The notes under the pieces: model-generated
What the model was told of the DNA's origin: nothing
The model's input: only the letters and a program-made list of their open reading frames with translations
The model's database searches: none
Part shown: positions 58,784-59,158 of the stretch, one piece after another
Layout of the letters: every line of letters begins with the position of its first letter
Numbering within the stretch: position 1 is the stretch's first letter
DNA from: Candidatus Saccharibacteria bacterium UBA5148
GTDB lineage: Bacteria; Patescibacteriota; Saccharimonadia; Saccharimonadales; UBA4665
Assembly: GCA_002413835.1 (NCBI GenBank)
Contig: DHXU01000004.1
Location: 1 to 59,158 of the forward strand
Length of the DNA stretch: 59,158 nt
Direction: 5' to 3'
Position numbers and translations under genes: made by a program

Positions 58784-59158
58784 ATGTTCATAGCGTCAGC
58801 CATTCACTTGACAGTCATGGCCGACACGTCCGCGGCTGGGAACATCATGACTGGTTACGTCACGCCGGTCATTCGTACTATGGCTATCCTGGCTTCACTG
58901 GTCTGCGTATTCTTCCTGGTCAACGGCGGTTATCACTACCTGACCAGCTCCGGTAAGCCGCAGCAGTTGGAACATGCAAAGCTGGTACTGCGGAATGCAC
59001 TGATCGGTTTAGCTATTGTCCTGGCAGCGGCCACACTGACGGCAATTCTCAGCCATGCCTACGCCAGCTCTGGGGCGACGGCACATCAACAGCTGCCTCT
59101 CTTGTCGGAAGTTAAGCCTCAATCGGTGTCGAACGGCCTGGTCGATGTCATCATCAAA
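58784..59158 (+). CDS. second VirB2/TrbC-like pilin, cut by window end
   Basis: An ATG at 58784 opens a frame that runs off the window (125 codons seen). The N terminus MFIASAIHLTVMADTSA is followed by two hydrophobic segments (TMAILASLVCVFFLVNGGYH and NALIGLAIVLAAATLTAILS) and the same YLTSSGKPQQLEHAKLVL loop as the preceding gene, so the two are tandem paralogues. After residue 100 a hydrophilic extension begins that the first copy lacks. Downstream genes should show whether a VirB4/VirB6 cluster follows. Confidence 0.75.
   Translation, partial: MFIASAIHLTVMADTSAAGNIMTGYVTPVIRTMAILASLVCVFFLVNGGYHYLTSSGKPQQLEHAKLVLRNALIGLAIVLAAATLTAILSHAYASSGATAHQQLPLLSEVKPQSVSNGLVDVIIK

Noticed and set aside
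1..59158. CRISPR array, insertion sequences or integrated prophage
   Set aside because: No regularly spaced repeats, no transposase or integrase gene, and no terminal inverted repeats were seen; the fibre-like gene stands alone.

Overview
The window looks like chromosomal DNA of a Candidatus Saccharibacteria (TM7) or closely related CPR/Patescibacteria genome. The evidence is the gene content and order: a long, tightly overlapped ribosomal-protein block with no L30 gene between S5 and L15 and no adk or map between secY and infA; short CPR-style orphan proteins; a compact GT-GH57-GH15 glycogen cassette; a lone prepilin; and the start of a type IV secretion/pilin locus. TGA is used as a normal stop throughout (many ATGA overlaps), so this is genetic code 11 and not the TGA=Gly code of Gracilibacteria/SR1. 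Taxonomy is inferred from content, not from a search.

Layout. 1-3.8 kb: small unknown proteins, a CDP-alcohol phosphatidyltransferase and an orphan membrane histidine kinase. 3.8-8.3 kb: a co-directional cassette of glycogen-synthase-like glycosyltransferase, GH57 and GH15, with a 17-codon ORF wedged between the last two. 8.3-10.6 kb: L33, a type IV prepilin, three tRNAs (Thr-GGT, Tyr-GTA, Thr-TGT) and a frameshifted gene between them. 10.6-14.4 kb: minus-strand run of TPR protein, holB, an RluA-type pseudouridine synthase, trpS and a small orphan. 14.7-30.6 kb: S9-L13-L17-rpoA-S4-S11-S13-L36-IF1, then secY-L15-S5-L18-L6-S8-S14-[orphan]-L5-L24-L14-S17-L29-L16-S3-L22-[orphan]-S19-[orphan]-L2-L23-L4-L3, all on the minus strand (listed from low to high coordinate). 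30.8-47.9 kb: YtxH-like protein, S10, orphan, EF-Tu, two unknown proteins, a broken TIM-barrel-like fragment, a phage-tail-fibre-like protein, EF-G, orphan, S7, S12, rpoC, rpoB. 48.1-52.5 kb: GNAT acetyltransferase, clpP (under a CIRCE element), trigger factor, hisS. 52.6-59.2 kb: an accessory stretch with an OLD-family nuclease, an XRE regulator, unknown proteins, gene remnants, a DUF898 protein and two VirB2/TrbC-like pilin genes, the second cut by the window end.

The bulk of the window is the transcription and translation core (RNAP alpha, beta and beta', 27 ribosomal proteins, IF1, EF-Tu, EF-G, TrpRS, HisRS) plus protein export (SecY) and folding/quality control (trigger factor, ClpP). 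Promoters of sigma-70 type can be read in front of the main units (rpoB, rpsL, tuf, rplC, infA, clpP). Two cross-cutting observations stand out. First, zinc ligands are missing from beta' (both zinc sites), from the DnaX/delta'-type zinc module of HolB, and from L36, L33, S4 and S14. Second, at least eight genes have a -10 box ending 6-7 bases before the ATG with no Shine-Dalgarno, which implies leaderless mRNAs, while operon-internal genes have strong AGGAG sites. Five orphan genes are embedded with 1-4 base overlaps or tiny gaps inside or at the edge of the otherwise universally conserved ribosomal/str gene strings; they are the best candidates for something undescribed.
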